Part shown: positions 25,101 to 34,221 of the stretch, piece by piece
Layout of the letters: each line of letters begins with the position of its first letter
Numbering within the stretch: the first letter of the stretch is position 1
DNA from: Aestuariivita sp.
GTDB lineage: Bacteria > Pseudomonadota > Alphaproteobacteria > Rhodobacterales > Rhodobacteraceae
Reading direction: 5' to 3'
DNA: 64,000 bases
NCBI RefSeq assembly: GCF_021404545.1
Contig: NZ_JAAWWD010000034.1
Span: 1-64,000 of the forward strand
Position numbers and translations under genes: made by a program
The notes under the pieces: model-generated
The model's input: the letters and a program-made list of their open reading frames with translations, nothing else
Databases searched by the model: none
What the model was told of the DNA's origin: nothing

Positions 25101-26090
25101 ATGCAGACACCCGCCCTGACCCCGACGACACCGCTTGCCCCCGTGACGGACGCCCGCAATCCCGGGATGCCACTCGACATGCAATGGGTGCGTTCAGTGC
25201 AGGCCAATACATCGGCCATCGAACGCCGTGCGGCTACGCTGCCGGGTCGCAGATCCGTCAAGACGGATTTTCAGGCGGCGTGGCTCCTGAAGGCTATTAC
25301 CTGTATCGACCTGACCACCCTGGCCGGAGACGACACAGACGACCGCGTACGCCGTCTCTGCGCCAAGGCCCGCCAACCGGTGCGTGCCGATATCCTCGAC
25401 GCTCTGGGCATGGGCCAGATCACCGTCGGCGCCGTCTGCGTCTATCACGACATGATCGGCGCCGCGGTGGATGCGCTTGAGGGGACCGGCATCCCCGTGG
25501 CCGCAGTGTCCACAGGCTTTCCCGCGGGTCTCTCGCCCTTCCATCTGCGCGTCAGGGAAATCGAAGAAAGCGTGGCAATTGGTGCCGAAGAGATCGACAT
25601 CGTGATTTCGCGCCGTCATGTGCTTTCGGGCAACTGGCAGGCGCTATACGACGAAATGAGCACCTTTCGCGCGGCCTGTGGCGAGGCTCATGTCAAAGCG
25701 ATCCTCGCAACCGGCGAGCTTGGAACGCTGCGCAATGTGGCGCGCGCCTCGCTCATCTGCATGATGGCAGGGGCCGATTTCATCAAGACCTCCACCGGCA
25801 AGGAAAGCGTGAACGCCACCCTGCCGGTCTCAGTCGCAATGGTCCGCGCGATTCGTGACTATTACCAACGCACCGGCTATCGCGTCGGATACAAGCCCGC
25901 CGGTGGGATCTCCAAGGCCAAGGATGCGCTCACCTACCTTGCCCTGATGAAAGATGAGCTAGGGCGTCCTTGGCTCCAGCCCGACCTCTTCCGCTTTGGC
26001 GCGTCGTCGCTCTTGGGCGATATCGAACGGCAGCTGGAGCATCATGTCACCGGGCGGTACTCGGCGCGCTATCGGCATGCGCTGGGCTAA
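25101..26090 (+). CDS. deoC: Deoxyribose-phosphate aldolase
   Basis: The 329-residue enzyme cleaves 2-deoxyribose-5-phosphate to acetaldehyde and glyceraldehyde-3-phosphate. Family motifs are EEIDIVISRRHVLSGNW, AHVKAILATGELGT and the Schiff-base lysine in DFIKTSTGKE near residue 235, with GYKPAGGISKAKDA after it. At 329 residues it belongs to the longer DeoC type. It is 42 bases upstream of a large aldehyde dehydrogenase gene, which could oxidise the acetaldehyde. Other deoxynucleoside salvage genes (deoA, deoD) are not in the window. Confidence 0.9.
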   Translation: MQTPALTPTTPLAPVTDARNPGMPLDMQWVRSVQANTSAIERRAATLPGRRSVKTDFQAAWLLKAITCIDLTTLAGDDTDDRVRRLCAKARQPVRADILDALGMGQITVGAVCVYHDMIGAAVDALEGTGIPVAAVSTGFPAGLSPFHLRVREIEESVAIGAEEIDIVISRRHVLSGNWQALYDEMSTFRAACGEAHVKAILATGELGTLRNVARASLICMMAGADFIKTSTGKESVNATLPVSVAMVRAIRDYYQRTGYRVGYKPAGGISKAKDALTYLALMKDELGRPWLQPDLFRFGASSLLGDIERQLEHHVTGRYSARYRHALG

Positions 26091-26132
26091 GCGGCAAGCG
26101 CCTGTGTTCCGTATTTGTAAAGAGAAGAAGCC

Positions 26133-28472
26133 ATGACCGTGAAAGAGATCTTCGACGCGATGGACTATGGCCCCGCGCCCGAAAGTGCCGCTGACGCGCT
26201 GGCCTGGCTGGTCGATCAGGGCGACCGGTTCGGCCATTTCATCGACGGCAACTTTACCGCGCCCGCCGCAGGCTTTGACAGCCGCAACCCGGCCACGGGA
26301 GAAGTGCTCGCCACGCTTTCGCAAGCCACGCAGGAGGATGTCGATGCCGCCGTCGCCGCCGCCCGCGCGGCGCAGAGCAAATGGCAAAGACTGGGTGGGC
26401 CGGGGCGCGCGCGATACCTCTATGCCATCGCGCGGCTGATGCAAAAACACGCGCGGCTTTTGGCTGTGCTGGAGACGATGGACAATGGCAAACCCATCCG
26501 GGAGAGCCGCGATATCGACGTGCCGCTCGCCCAGCGCCATTTCTATTTCCACGCAGGTATGGCCCAGCTGATGGACGCGGAACTGCCCGACCGCGAGGCG
26601 CTGGGTGTCTGCGGCCAGATCATCCCGTGGAACTTCCCGCTGCTGATGCTGGCCTGGAAGATCGCGCCTGCGATTGCCATGGGGAACACGGTGGTTCTGA
26701 AACCGGCCGAGTACACCTCGCTCACGGCACTGCTGTTCGCCGATATCTGCCGTCAGGCGGGTCTGCCCAAGGGCGTGGTGAACATCGTCACTGGCGAAGG
26801 CGCGGTGGGCGAGATGATCGTCAATCACCCCGGCATCGACAAGATCGCCTTCACAGGCTCCACCGAGGTGGGCCGACGGATCCGGCGCGCCACCGCCGGG
26901 ACCGGCAAGGCGCTGACCTTGGAGCTGGGCGGTAAATCCCCCTATATCGTCTTCGACGACGCCGATCTCGATTCAGCCGTCGAAGGGCTGGTCGATGCGA
27001 TCTGGGTCAACCAGGGCCAGGTCTGTTGCGCAGGCTCGCGCCTGCTCGTCCAGGAAAGCGTGTCCGAGGCGTTTCATGCGAAGCTCAAGGCGCGCATGGA
27101 CGGGCTGCGCATCGGCGATCCGCTGGACAAATGCATCGATGTGGGCGCGATCGTGGACCCGGTCCAGCGCGACGCCATCGCCCGCATGGTCGAAGCGAAC
27201 ACCTCCGGAGAGATCTACCGCGCCGCCACGCCCCTGCCAGCGCAAGGATGCTTTTACCCGCCGACCCTGATCACCGGGCTCGGCACCGCCGACCCGCTGA
27301 TGCAGGAGGAGATCTTTGGTCCGGTCCTGGTTTCCACCACCTTCCGCACCCCGGCCGAGGCGGTGGCGCTGGCCAACAACACCCGCTACGGGCTGGCCGC
27401 CACGCTCTGGACCGAGAATGTGAACCTCGCCCTCGATATCGCGCCGAAACTGGCGGCCGGTGTGGTCTGGGTGAATGCCACCAACCTCTTTGACGCCGCC
27501 GCAGGCTTTGGCGGGGTGCGCGAAAGCGGGTTCGGGCGCGAAGGTGGCTGGGAGGGGCTGGCCGCCTATACCCGGCCCCGGGCCAAAGCCAAACCGCTGG
27601 TTCCAATCGCCGCGTTCGAAGGCGATCAGGGCCTCGCAGAGGGGATCGACCGGACCCCGAAGCTCTATATCGGCGGCAAACAGGTGCGCCCCGATGGTGG
27701 CTATTCCAAACCGGTCTACGACAGGAAGGGCCAGCTTCTGGGCCAGGTGCCCATCGCCAACCGCAAGGATATCCGCAACGCGGTGGAGGCGGCGGAGGCA
27801 GCAAGCGGTTGGGCCCGAACCACCGGGCATCTGCGCGCGCAGATCCTCTACTACATCGGCGAAAACCTCTCGGCCCGTGCGGCAGAGTTCGCCGGGCGCA
27901 TCGACAGGCTTACCGGCAAACGCGGTGGCAAGGCCGAGGTAGAGGCGAGCATCGACCGGCTTTTCACATATGCCGCCTGGGCCGATAAATACGATGGCCG
28001 CGTGCATGGCGTCCCGATCCGGGGCGTGGCGCTGGCGATGAATGAACCTGTCGGTGTCATCGGCGCGGTCTGCGCGGATGAAGCGCCGCTCTTGGGCCTG
28101 ATCGGCGTTATGGCGCCCGCCATAGCAATGGGCAACCGCACGGTGCTGGTGGCCTCGGACCCGTTCCCACTGGCGGCCACGGACCTCTACCAGATCCTCG
28201 ACACCTCGGATGTCTCAGCCGGCGTGGTCAATATCCTTACCGGCCCACATGCCGATCTGGCTCCCCATCTGGCCGGCCACATGGCGGTCGATGCAGTGTG
28301 GTGCTTTTCCTCCACCGACCTGGCCGAGACCATCGAACGCGAGGCGGCGGGCAATCTCAAGCGGACCTGGGTCAACAAGGCCCGGACGCGCGACTGGACC
28401 CAAGCGGACGCCCAGACCTTCCTTGCCGCCGCGACCGAGGTCAAGACTATCTGGGTGCCTTACGGGGAGTAA
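26133..28472 (+). CDS. Aldehyde dehydrogenase family protein with two ALDH domains (ALDH16-like)
   Basis: The 779-residue protein has a full ALDH domain at about residues 35-490: [45 protein letters not shown] (general-base Glu) and [14 protein letters not shown] (catalytic Cys). A second, shorter ALDH-like part at about 510-779 contains [18 protein letters not shown] but no recognisable catalytic Cys/Glu pair. This layout matches ALDH16-type proteins, whose second domain is structural. It is likely cotranscribed with deoC; oxidation of acetaldehyde to acetate is a sensible but unproven role. Confidence 0.88.
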   Translation: MTVKEIFDAMDYGPAPESAADALAWLVDQGDRFGHFIDGNFTAPAAGFDSRNPATGEVLATLSQATQEDVDAAVAAARAAQSKWQRLGGPGRARYLYAIARLMQKHARLLAVLETMDNGKPIRESRDIDVPLAQRHFYFHAGMAQLMDAELPDREALGVCGQIIPWNFPLLMLAWKIAPAIAMGNTVVLKPAEYTSLTALLFADICRQAGLPKGVVNIVTGEGAVGEMIVNHPGIDKIAFTGSTEVGRRIRRATAGTGKALTLELGGKSPYIVFDDADLDSAVEGLVDAIWVNQGQVCCAGSRLLVQESVSEAFHAKLKARMDGLRIGDPLDKCIDVGAIVDPVQRDAIARMVEANTSGEIYRAATPLPAQGCFYPPTLITGLGTADPLMQEEIFGPVLVSTTFRTPAEAVALANNTRYGLAATLWTENVNLALDIAPKLAAGVVWVNATNLFDAAAGFGGVRESGFGREGGWEGLAAYTRPRAKAKPLVPIAAFEGDQGLAEGIDRTPKLYIGGKQVRPDGGYSKPVYDRKGQLLGQVPIANRKDIRNAVEAAEAASGWARTTGHLRAQILYYIGENLSARAAEFAGRIDRLTGKRGGKAEVEASIDRLFTYAAWADKYDGRVHGVPIRGVALAMNEPVGVIGAVCADEAPLLGLIGVMAPAIAMGNRTVLVASDPFPLAATDLYQILDTSDVSAGVVNILTGPHADLAPHLAGHMAVDAVWCFSSTDLAETIEREAAGNLKRTWVNKARTRDWTQADAQTFLAAATEVKTIWVPYGE

Positions 28473-28492
28473 CGGGGCCTTGATTTGCCCCG
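28473..28492 (+). terminator. Weak hairpin after the ALDH gene
   Basis: CGGGGC (28473-28478) and GCCCCG (28487-28492) can pair, followed by CTCTTTG. It starts directly after the stop codon. It may only partly end transcription before the formaldehyde dehydrogenase gene. Confidence 0.35.
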
Positions 28493-28539
28493 CTCTTTGC
28501 CCCACGGTCGGGCCAAAGACCCCAAGGGAGGGAAAGATC

Positions 28540-29652
28540 ATGCGCACCCGGGCCGCCGTCGCCATTCAGGCCGGAAAACCACTCGAAATCATGGACGTAA
28601 ACCTCGACGGGCCCCGCGCGGGAGAGGTTCTGGTGGAGATCAAGGCCACCGGCATCTGCCATACGGATGAGTTCACACTGTCGGGTGCAGATCCCGAAGG
28701 GCTTTTCCCCGCGATCCTCGGCCATGAAGGGGCCGGCGTGGTGCTGGAGGTAGGCGAAGGCGTCACCTCGCTCAAGCCGGGCGATCACGTGATCCCGCTC
28801 TATACGCCCGAATGCCGGGAATGCGAATACTGCCTGAACCCCAAGACGAACCTGTGTCAGGCGATCCGTGAAACCCAAGGGCAAGGCCTGATGCCGGATG
28901 GCACATCCCGGTTCACAACGCTCGATGGGGACCCGATCCTGCACTACATGGGCTGTTCGACCTTCTCCAACCATACGGTCCTGCCCGAGATCGCGCTGGC
29001 CAAAATCCACCCAGACGCGCCCTTTGACAAGGTCTGCTATATCGGCTGCGGCGTGACCACCGGTATTGGCGCGGTGATCAACACCGCCAAGGTGGAAATC
29101 GGGTCCCGCGCCATTGTCTTCGGTTTGGGCGGGATCGGGCTGAATGTGATCCAGGGGCTGCGCCTTGCGGGAGCGGATCAGATCGTAGGCGTGGACATCA
29201 ATCCCGACAAGGTGCCCATGGCCACCCGCTTTGGCATGACCGATTTCGTCAATCCCACCGAGGTCGAGGGCGATCTGGTCCCCTATCTGGTGAGCCTCAC
29301 CAAAGGCGGTGCCGACTATACTTTCGACGCGACCGGCAATGTTCAGGTCATGCGCACGGCCCTTGAGGCCGCGCATAAGGGCTGGGGTGAAAGCATCATC
29401 ATCGGCGTGGCGCCGGCCGGTGCGGAAATCTCCACCCGTCCGTTCCAGCTGGTCACGGGCCGCAGCTGGCGTGGCACCGCATTCGGTGGCGCGCGCGGTC
29501 GCACGGATGTGCCCCAGATCGTGGAGTGGTATATGGACGGCAAGATCGAGATCGACCCGATGATCACCCACACGATGGGTCTCGACAAGATCAACGACGG
29601 ATTCGACCTGATGCATGCGGGCAAATCCATCCGCTCGGTCGTGATCTACTGA
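28540..29652 (+). CDS. S-(hydroxymethyl)glutathione dehydrogenase (class III alcohol dehydrogenase)
   Basis: The 370-residue zinc enzyme oxidises the glutathione-formaldehyde adduct to S-formylglutathione with NAD+. Motifs: [18 protein letters not shown] (catalytic zinc Cys), GHEGAGVV, structural zinc cysteines in [17 protein letters not shown], the second catalytic ligand in [14 protein letters not shown], and the NAD fold [14 protein letters not shown]. The start at 28540 follows GGGAGGGA; the frame is open upstream but that is inside the ALDH gene. The partner hydrolase is encoded at 34222 and a formate dehydrogenase at 1894, so the whole detoxification route is present but dispersed. Confidence 0.95.
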   Translation: MRTRAAVAIQAGKPLEIMDVNLDGPRAGEVLVEIKATGICHTDEFTLSGADPEGLFPAILGHEGAGVVLEVGEGVTSLKPGDHVIPLYTPECRECEYCLNPKTNLCQAIRETQGQGLMPDGTSRFTTLDGDPILHYMGCSTFSNHTVLPEIALAKIHPDAPFDKVCYIGCGVTTGIGAVINTAKVEIGSRAIVFGLGGIGLNVIQGLRLAGADQIVGVDINPDKVPMATRFGMTDFVNPTEVEGDLVPYLVSLTKGGADYTFDATGNVQVMRTALEAAHKGWGESIIIGVAPAGAEISTRPFQLVTGRSWRGTAFGGARGRTDVPQIVEWYMDGKIEIDPMITHTMGLDKINDGFDLMHAGKSIRSVVIY

Positions 29653-29813
29653 GCGCAGCAGCGGCACCCAACCCGCGCCCAACGCGCCTTCTGGCCAAGA
29701 TCATGCCTGACGGGGGGATCGCCATTGAATGTGCCATTGGTCCAAGCCACAATGGCGACGGGTGGAAAACCCCCGGTGCCGCCATCGATCCCTCAAACCC
29801 AAAGGTTTGCCCA

Positions 29814-30524
29814 ATGCCCGACCGCACTCGCCCGCTCTATGCCGTCCTGATCGACGCCGACAACATCCCGGCAAAACACGCAAGCGCCATCCTAAAGGAG
29901 ATCACCTCCTTCGGCGAACCCGCGTTGCGCCGGGTCTATGGCGACTGGTCATCGGGGCGGCTCAGCACCTGGTCCAAAGTGGTGCGCGATCTGGGCCTTG
30001 TGGCGCACCAGGAGAGCGCCAACACCGTGGGCAAGAACGCCTCCGATATCGGCCTGGTGATCGACGCAATGGATATCCTGCATACCGGGCGGTTCGATGG
30101 CTTTGTTCTGGTCAGTTCCGACAGCGACTTTACGGCGCTGGCCAACCGCGTGCGCGAGCAGGGCCTCGATGTCATCGGTATTGGCGAGGCCAAGGCGCCC
30201 GAGTCGCTGCGCAATGTCTGCAATCGTTTCGTGTTGATCGAAAACATCGTCGACGAACCGCCCGCCAAGGGCAGCAGCACAAACAAGAGCGGCAAGGCCC
30301 CTGTCACCGATGCGATCCCGCTGATCCTGCGCGCGATGGAGAAAATTCCCCAGGACAGCGACTGGTACGCGCTGGGACCGTTGGGCCAGTACATCGTGGC
30401 CGATAACCCCGATTTCGACACCCGTACCTATGGCAAACCCAAACTCAGCGATCTGGTCAAAGACCTCAAACGGTTCGAGACGCGCAAATCAGGCAATCAA
30501 TTAGAGGTGCGGCGCGCCGACTGA
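29814..30524 (+). CDS. NYN-domain RNase-like protein with C-terminal OST-HTH/LOTUS domain
   Basis: The 236-residue protein has an N-terminal NYN (LabA/DUF88, PIN-like) domain: AVLIDADNIPAKHA with the first acidic pair, KNASDIGLVIDAMDIL in the middle and LVSSDSDFTALANRV, giving the acidic residues expected for a metal-dependent RNase. After a Ser/Lys-rich linker (about 150-162), residues ~165-236 fit an OST-HTH/LOTUS RNA-binding domain. The target is unknown. A small dyad AAACC-CAAA-GGTTT lies immediately before the ATG. The next gene is convergent. Confidence 0.85.
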   Translation: MPDRTRPLYAVLIDADNIPAKHASAILKEITSFGEPALRRVYGDWSSGRLSTWSKVVRDLGLVAHQESANTVGKNASDIGLVIDAMDILHTGRFDGFVLVSSDSDFTALANRVREQGLDVIGIGEAKAPESLRNVCNRFVLIENIVDEPPAKGSSTNKSGKAPVTDAIPLILRAMEKIPQDSDWYALGPLGQYIVADNPDFDTRTYGKPKLSDLVKDLKRFETRKSGNQLEVRRAD

Positions 30525-30531
30525 CGCCTAA

Positions 30532-30547
30532 CACCGCAGACGCGGTG
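30532..30547. terminator. Short hairpin between convergent genes
   Basis: CACCGC and GCGGTG flank a four-base loop in the 25-base gap between the NYN gene and the convergent TetR gene. There is no T-run on either side, so its strength as a terminator is doubtful. Confidence 0.35.
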
Positions 30548-30549
30548 AT

Positions 30550-31167
30550 CTAGATCGCGTAGCGCGCCATGAATGTCTCGACCGCGCCATCGATCACGCG
30601 GGCGATTTCGGCCTCGCTGAACGTGGCATCGATATTGAACACCAGACGGGGAAACAGGTCAGCCTTGCAGAGTTCGGCAAACTGATCCGCAGCAAGCTCG
30701 ATATCGTCGATCTCCATCTGCTTGCGATCCACACATTCGGTCAGAAACTCCGTCAGGCGGTTTCGCACCATCATCGGTCCGGTCTCATAGAATTGCCGCC
30801 CCAGTTCGGGAAAGCGGTCGGCCTCGGCCACACAGATCCGAAACACCCGTTGACCAAAATCCGACAGCAAAAAGCCCAACATCCGCTCTGCGGCTTCTTT
30901 CAGGACCATTCGCGGTGTTGCCGCAACCTCGATCAAGGCAAGCGATTCCTCGCCCTGACGGAGGCATTCCAGTCGCGCGACTTCCATGAACAAAAGTCGC
31001 TTGTCGGGGAAATAGCTGTAAAGGGTTGCCTTTGAGACACCCGCCGCACGCGCGATATCGTCGACACTGGCCCCCTCAAATCCATCCGCGAGAAACACCT
31101 GTCGGGCGCCCTGCAGAACCTGATCGAACTTGCGACCTTTGCGAACGATCTCTGCCGCGTGCGCCAT
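30550..31167 (-). CDS. TetR/AcrR family transcriptional regulator
   Basis: The 205-residue protein has an N-terminal TetR DNA-binding domain: ILQ-type GARQVFLADGFEGASVDDIARAAGVSKATLYSYFPDKRLLF at about residues 18-62 (read in parts). The helical C-terminal half resembles the YbiH/AefR-type C-terminal domains. I start it at ATG 31167, behind GGAGGGGAGGG; ten more in-frame codons upstream lack a ribosome site. It is divergent from mbfA with a 128-base gap that holds an 18-bp palindrome, a candidate for its own operator. Its ligand is unknown. Confidence 0.88.
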   Translation of the reverse strand: MAHAAEIVRKGRKFDQVLQGARQVFLADGFEGASVDDIARAAGVSKATLYSYFPDKRLLFMEVARLECLRQGEESLALIEVAATPRMVLKEAAERMLGFLLSDFGQRVFRICVAEADRFPELGRQFYETGPMMVRNRLTEFLTECVDRKQMEIDDIELAADQFAELCKADLFPRLVFNIDATFSEAEIARVIDGAVETFMARYAI

Positions 31168-31218
31168 AGTCCCTCCCCTCCACCTATGGGCCACCATATA
31201 AACCGATCAGTTCAGTTT

Positions 31219-31236
31219 CAACCTGATTACAGGTTG
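31219..31236. promoter_or_regulatory. Palindrome CAACCTG-N4-CAGGTTG, candidate TetR operator
   Basis: A perfect 7-4-7 dyad lies 52 bases upstream of the TetR start in the divergent region. Its position and length suit autoregulation by the TetR protein; binding is inferred only. Confidence 0.45.
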
Positions 31237-31266
31237 CCTGCGCGTCAGATGTCATTATATTCCGTT

Positions 31267-31281
31267 TTAGAACTATTCTAA
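31267..31281 (+). promoter_or_regulatory. Irr-type iron control element (ICE) upstream of mbfA
   Basis: TTAGAA-CTA-TTCTAA is a perfect 6-3-6 dyad 14 bases upstream of the mbfA start, within a local TTTTAGAAC...TTCTAATT context. It matches the A/T-rich TTTAGAA-N3-TTCTAAA type element bound by Irr in rhizobia and Rhodobacterales. mbfA is a known Irr target there. Overlap with the start region suggests repression. Confidence 0.6.
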
Positions 31282-31295
31282 TTAAAGGCTCTCAG

Positions 31296-32270
31296 ATGCG
31301 CCCTTTCTTCGCCCGCAAAACCTTCAAGGACCTGACAGAACAGGAAATAATCGCGCTGGCGATTTCGTCTGAGGAAGACGATGCCCGCATCTACCGTGGA
31401 TATGCGCAAATGCTGAAGGCGGACTATCCGGCATCGGCCAAACTCTTCGAGGCGATGGCCGCCGAGGAAGATACCCACCGCACCCGGCTCATTGACCTGC
31501 ATACGCAACGGTTTGGATCGACCATTCCGCTGATCCGGCGCGAGCATGTGGCAGGATACTATACCCGCCGACCTGTCTGGCTGGTCGAAAACCTTAGCAT
31601 CGACCGCATCCGCGCCGAGGCCGAGGCGATGGAACGCGACGCGCAGCAGTTTTACCTCAAAGCCGCCCAGCGCACGAGTGATACCACGACACGCCAGTTG
31701 CTGGGTGATCTCGCGGCAGCCGAAGCCGGGCACCAGGCCACCGCCGCAGGCCTCAAGGACCGGCTGTTTGACAGCGACATCCAAGACCAGGAAGGCGAGA
31801 AATCCCGCCGCCAGTTCATCCTGACCTGGGTACAACCGGGGCTGGCGGGGCTGATGGATGGCTCGGTCTCTACGCTGGCACCGATCTTTGCGACAGCTTT
31901 CGCAACACAGGACACCTGGACCACATTTCTGGTTGGCGTCGCCGCATCGGTGGGCGCGGGTATCTCCATGGGATTTACCGAAGCCGCATCCGACGATGGG
32001 GAGCTTTCGGGCCGCGGTTCGCCGATCAAGCGCGGCGTGGCCTCCGGCGTGATGACAACGGTGGGCGGGTTGGGCCATGCGCTGCCTTATCTGATCACCG
32101 ATTTCTGGACCGCGACGGTGATCGCAATCATCGTTGTCTTTGTGGAATTGTGGGCCATCGCATGGATCCAGAACAGATACATGGAGACGCCGTTCTTCCG
32201 CGCCGCGTTTCAGGTGGTTCTTGGCGGTGCCCTGGTTCTGGCCGCCGGTATCCTCATCGGCAGCGGCTAG
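31296..32270 (+). CDS. mbfA: Membrane-bound ferritin MbfA (rubrerythrin-like domain plus VIT1/CCC1 iron exporter)
   Basis: The 324-residue protein has a ferritin-like N-terminal domain (about 10-155) with four helices carrying iron ligands: SSEEDDARIYRGY, AAEEDTHRTRLIDLH, EAEAMERDAQQFY and AAAEAGHQATA. A VIT1/CCC1-type membrane domain (about 170-324) follows, with GLMDGSVSTLAPIFATAF, VGAGISMGFTEAASD and several helices. MbfA exports iron and protects against iron and peroxide stress. The Irr-like box directly upstream supports iron control. No iron-uptake genes are adjacent. Confidence 0.92.
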   Translation: MRPFFARKTFKDLTEQEIIALAISSEEDDARIYRGYAQMLKADYPASAKLFEAMAAEEDTHRTRLIDLHTQRFGSTIPLIRREHVAGYYTRRPVWLVENLSIDRIRAEAEAMERDAQQFYLKAAQRTSDTTTRQLLGDLAAAEAGHQATAAGLKDRLFDSDIQDQEGEKSRRQFILTWVQPGLAGLMDGSVSTLAPIFATAFATQDTWTTFLVGVAASVGAGISMGFTEAASDDGELSGRGSPIKRGVASGVMTTVGGLGHALPYLITDFWTATVIAIIVVFVELWAIAWIQNRYMETPFFRAAFQVVLGGALVLAAGILIGSG

Positions 32271-32365
32271 AGAGGCGGTGACGGTGGAGAAATGCCACCT
32301 CCTGCACACCCTCGTCGCAAGGCGACATCTTATTTGATAGGCTTGAGGGATCTTGTCAGGAGGGG

Positions 32366-33160
32366 ATGTCGGTGTCGGACCAATTGCATATCGCGGTGAA
32401 AGCGCTGGCGTACATCGCAGCGGCACTGATGCTGGCCTTCGGCATGGCAAGCGCTCCGCAGGCGGACGAGACGGCAGCACATTCCCGGCCGCCTGCCGGA
32501 TTGATGTGGAACCGCACCGGCCTGCCCGCGGTTTTTCCGCTTGTGGTCAAAAGCCGTCCTGGCGCCGATTACGTTGTGGTTCTGGTCGATACCAAGACCG
32601 GCGTCGATGCCTTGTCAGCCTATATCGTAGGCGGTGAACCGTTTCGGGTGCTGGTTCCGCCCGGCACTTTCCTGCTGCGCTTTACATATGGCACCGACTG
32701 GACGGGAGAGGACCGCCTCTTTGGAGCAGGAGAGGGGACCGGCGCCTTTGTGCTCCCAGGCGCTCTGACCTTTGAAATCGAAGGGTTTGGCACCAAGAAA
32801 GGGCATCTGGTCGATCTGAGCAACGCCCCGACCGGCACCGTACGCGACGCTCGGGTCGGGGATCTGCGGATCTGCCAATCCCTGGCAGCATTCCAAAGCC
32901 GCAATCCGCAAAGGCTCGACCGCTTCACCTTTGCGCAGCAGTGGATGCGGCATGACAGGCAGATCTTGCCATCCCACAACGGTCTGGGCGCACGCCCCTT
33001 ATCGGATTACCCGAAATTCGAGGTCGATCCCTTGGCACGGCTGAGCGATCAGAATCTCGACTATCTGCGATACCGGACAATGCCGCGGGCCTTTGATTAT
33101 GCCCCCTACCCGACCGCACCGGGCTTGAGTTACGGCCTGCGGTCCGGTCTCTGCCCATAG
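32366..33160 (+). CDS. Hypothetical secreted protein
   Basis: The 264-residue product starts with a signal-peptide-like stretch (hydrophobic residues 12-31, then ASAPQADE), so export is likely. The mature part contains a carboxypeptidase-regulatory-like beta pattern (FPLVVKSRPGADYVVVLVD, GEPFRVLVPPGTFLLRFTYG) and a C-terminal segment rich in Tyr/Pro. The ribosome site AGGAGGGG lies very close to the ATG. I do not recognise the family. The beta-rich middle resembles attachment or PEGA-like domains only loosely. Confidence 0.65.
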   Translation: MSVSDQLHIAVKALAYIAAALMLAFGMASAPQADETAAHSRPPAGLMWNRTGLPAVFPLVVKSRPGADYVVVLVDTKTGVDALSAYIVGGEPFRVLVPPGTFLLRFTYGTDWTGEDRLFGAGEGTGAFVLPGALTFEIEGFGTKKGHLVDLSNAPTGTVRDARVGDLRICQSLAAFQSRNPQRLDRFTFAQQWMRHDRQILPSHNGLGARPLSDYPKFEVDPLARLSDQNLDYLRYRTMPRAFDYAPYPTAPGLSYGLRSGLCP

Positions 33161-33225
33161 GATCAGCTCCCGATCCCTTGATCGCGCTTCTTGCACCTTG
33201 GCGACCAAGTCTCTAACCCTTTGGC

Positions 33226-34161
33226 ATGGTCGAGATTTTCCTGCGTACCGTTCCCTTTTTCGCGCTGATCGGTCTGGGATACTGGGCCGGACGCACACGG
33301 TTTTTCAGTGAAGAGGCAACCGCCTATCTCACCAAGTTCGTCTTTTACTTCGCGTTGTCGGCGATGCTCTTTCGATTTGCCGCAAACCTGTCGCTTGACG
33401 AGGTCTTCAATGGCCGCCTGATCGCGGGCTATCTTTGGGGCACTGCCTTTGTCTATGGGATCGCCACTATCGTGGCTTTTCTGCGCAAACTCGACGTCCA
33501 GTATACCGCGATCGAAGCGCAATGCGCCGTCATCGGAAATGTTGGCTTTCTGGGGATCCCGATGCTGGCCGTCATCTTTGGCGAGGCCGCTGTGGGGCCG
33601 GTCATGCTGGTGCTGGCTGTCGATCTGATCGTTTTTTCCAGCCTGATTGTGATCCTGATCACCGGCTCCCGCGACGGACGGATGAGCCTTTCCATTCTCA
33701 AGACCGTAGGGCTTGGCCTGATCAAGAACCCGATGATCGTGGCCATCTCTCTGGGGCTGATCTGGTCCGCGCTCGACATTCCGATCCCCGGCCCGATGAA
33801 CGAGTTTCTCGCCATCCTGGGTGCTGCTGCCACACCCGGTGCACTTTTTGCAATCGGAGCGTCACTGGCTTCCAAATCGGCGGAACGGGTTCAGGTCGCC
33901 CTCTGGCTCAGCTTTTGCAAATTAGGGCTGCATCCGCTTTTCGTGGCCATCGGCGTGTTGATCCTTTTTCCGATCGATCCGTTCTCGGCCGCTGTCGTCA
34001 TCTCGGCGGCGGCCCTGCCGGTGGCCGGCAATGTCTATATCCTGGCGCAACATTACAACGTCGCACCGCACCGCGCATCGGCGGCGATCTTGCTGTCCAC
34101 GGTGATCTCGATCATCACCGTGTCGGTGGTCATTGCCTGGGTCAGCGCATCATTTCTGTAA
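33226..34161 (+). CDS. AEC family transporter (auxin efflux carrier-like)
   Basis: The 311-residue membrane protein has about ten hydrophobic helices. It has the AEC (PF03547) features FFALIGLGYWAGRTRFF at the start, QCAVIGNVGFLGIPMLAVIFGE in the first half and ISAAALPVAGNVYILAQHYNV near the end. Family members export or import small organic acids such as malate. The substrate is unknown. It is 60 bases upstream of fghA on the same strand and could be transcribed with it. Confidence 0.85.
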   Translation: MVEIFLRTVPFFALIGLGYWAGRTRFFSEEATAYLTKFVFYFALSAMLFRFAANLSLDEVFNGRLIAGYLWGTAFVYGIATIVAFLRKLDVQYTAIEAQCAVIGNVGFLGIPMLAVIFGEAAVGPVMLVLAVDLIVFSSLIVILITGSRDGRMSLSILKTVGLGLIKNPMIVAISLGLIWSALDIPIPGPMNEFLAILGAAATPGALFAIGASLASKSAERVQVALWLSFCKLGLHPLFVAIGVLILFPIDPFSAAVVISAAALPVAGNVYILAQHYNVAPHRASAAILLSTVISIITVSVVIAWVSASFL

Positions 34162-34221
34162 GACGTTGCCAAACCGCGCATCGCTGGTATTGCTGTTGCG
34201 GAACAATCTGAGGAAGCGCTC

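Noticed and set aside
26973-28007. 344-codon open frame on the minus strand
   Set aside because: It lies within the two-domain ALDH gene on the opposite strand and has no motifs.
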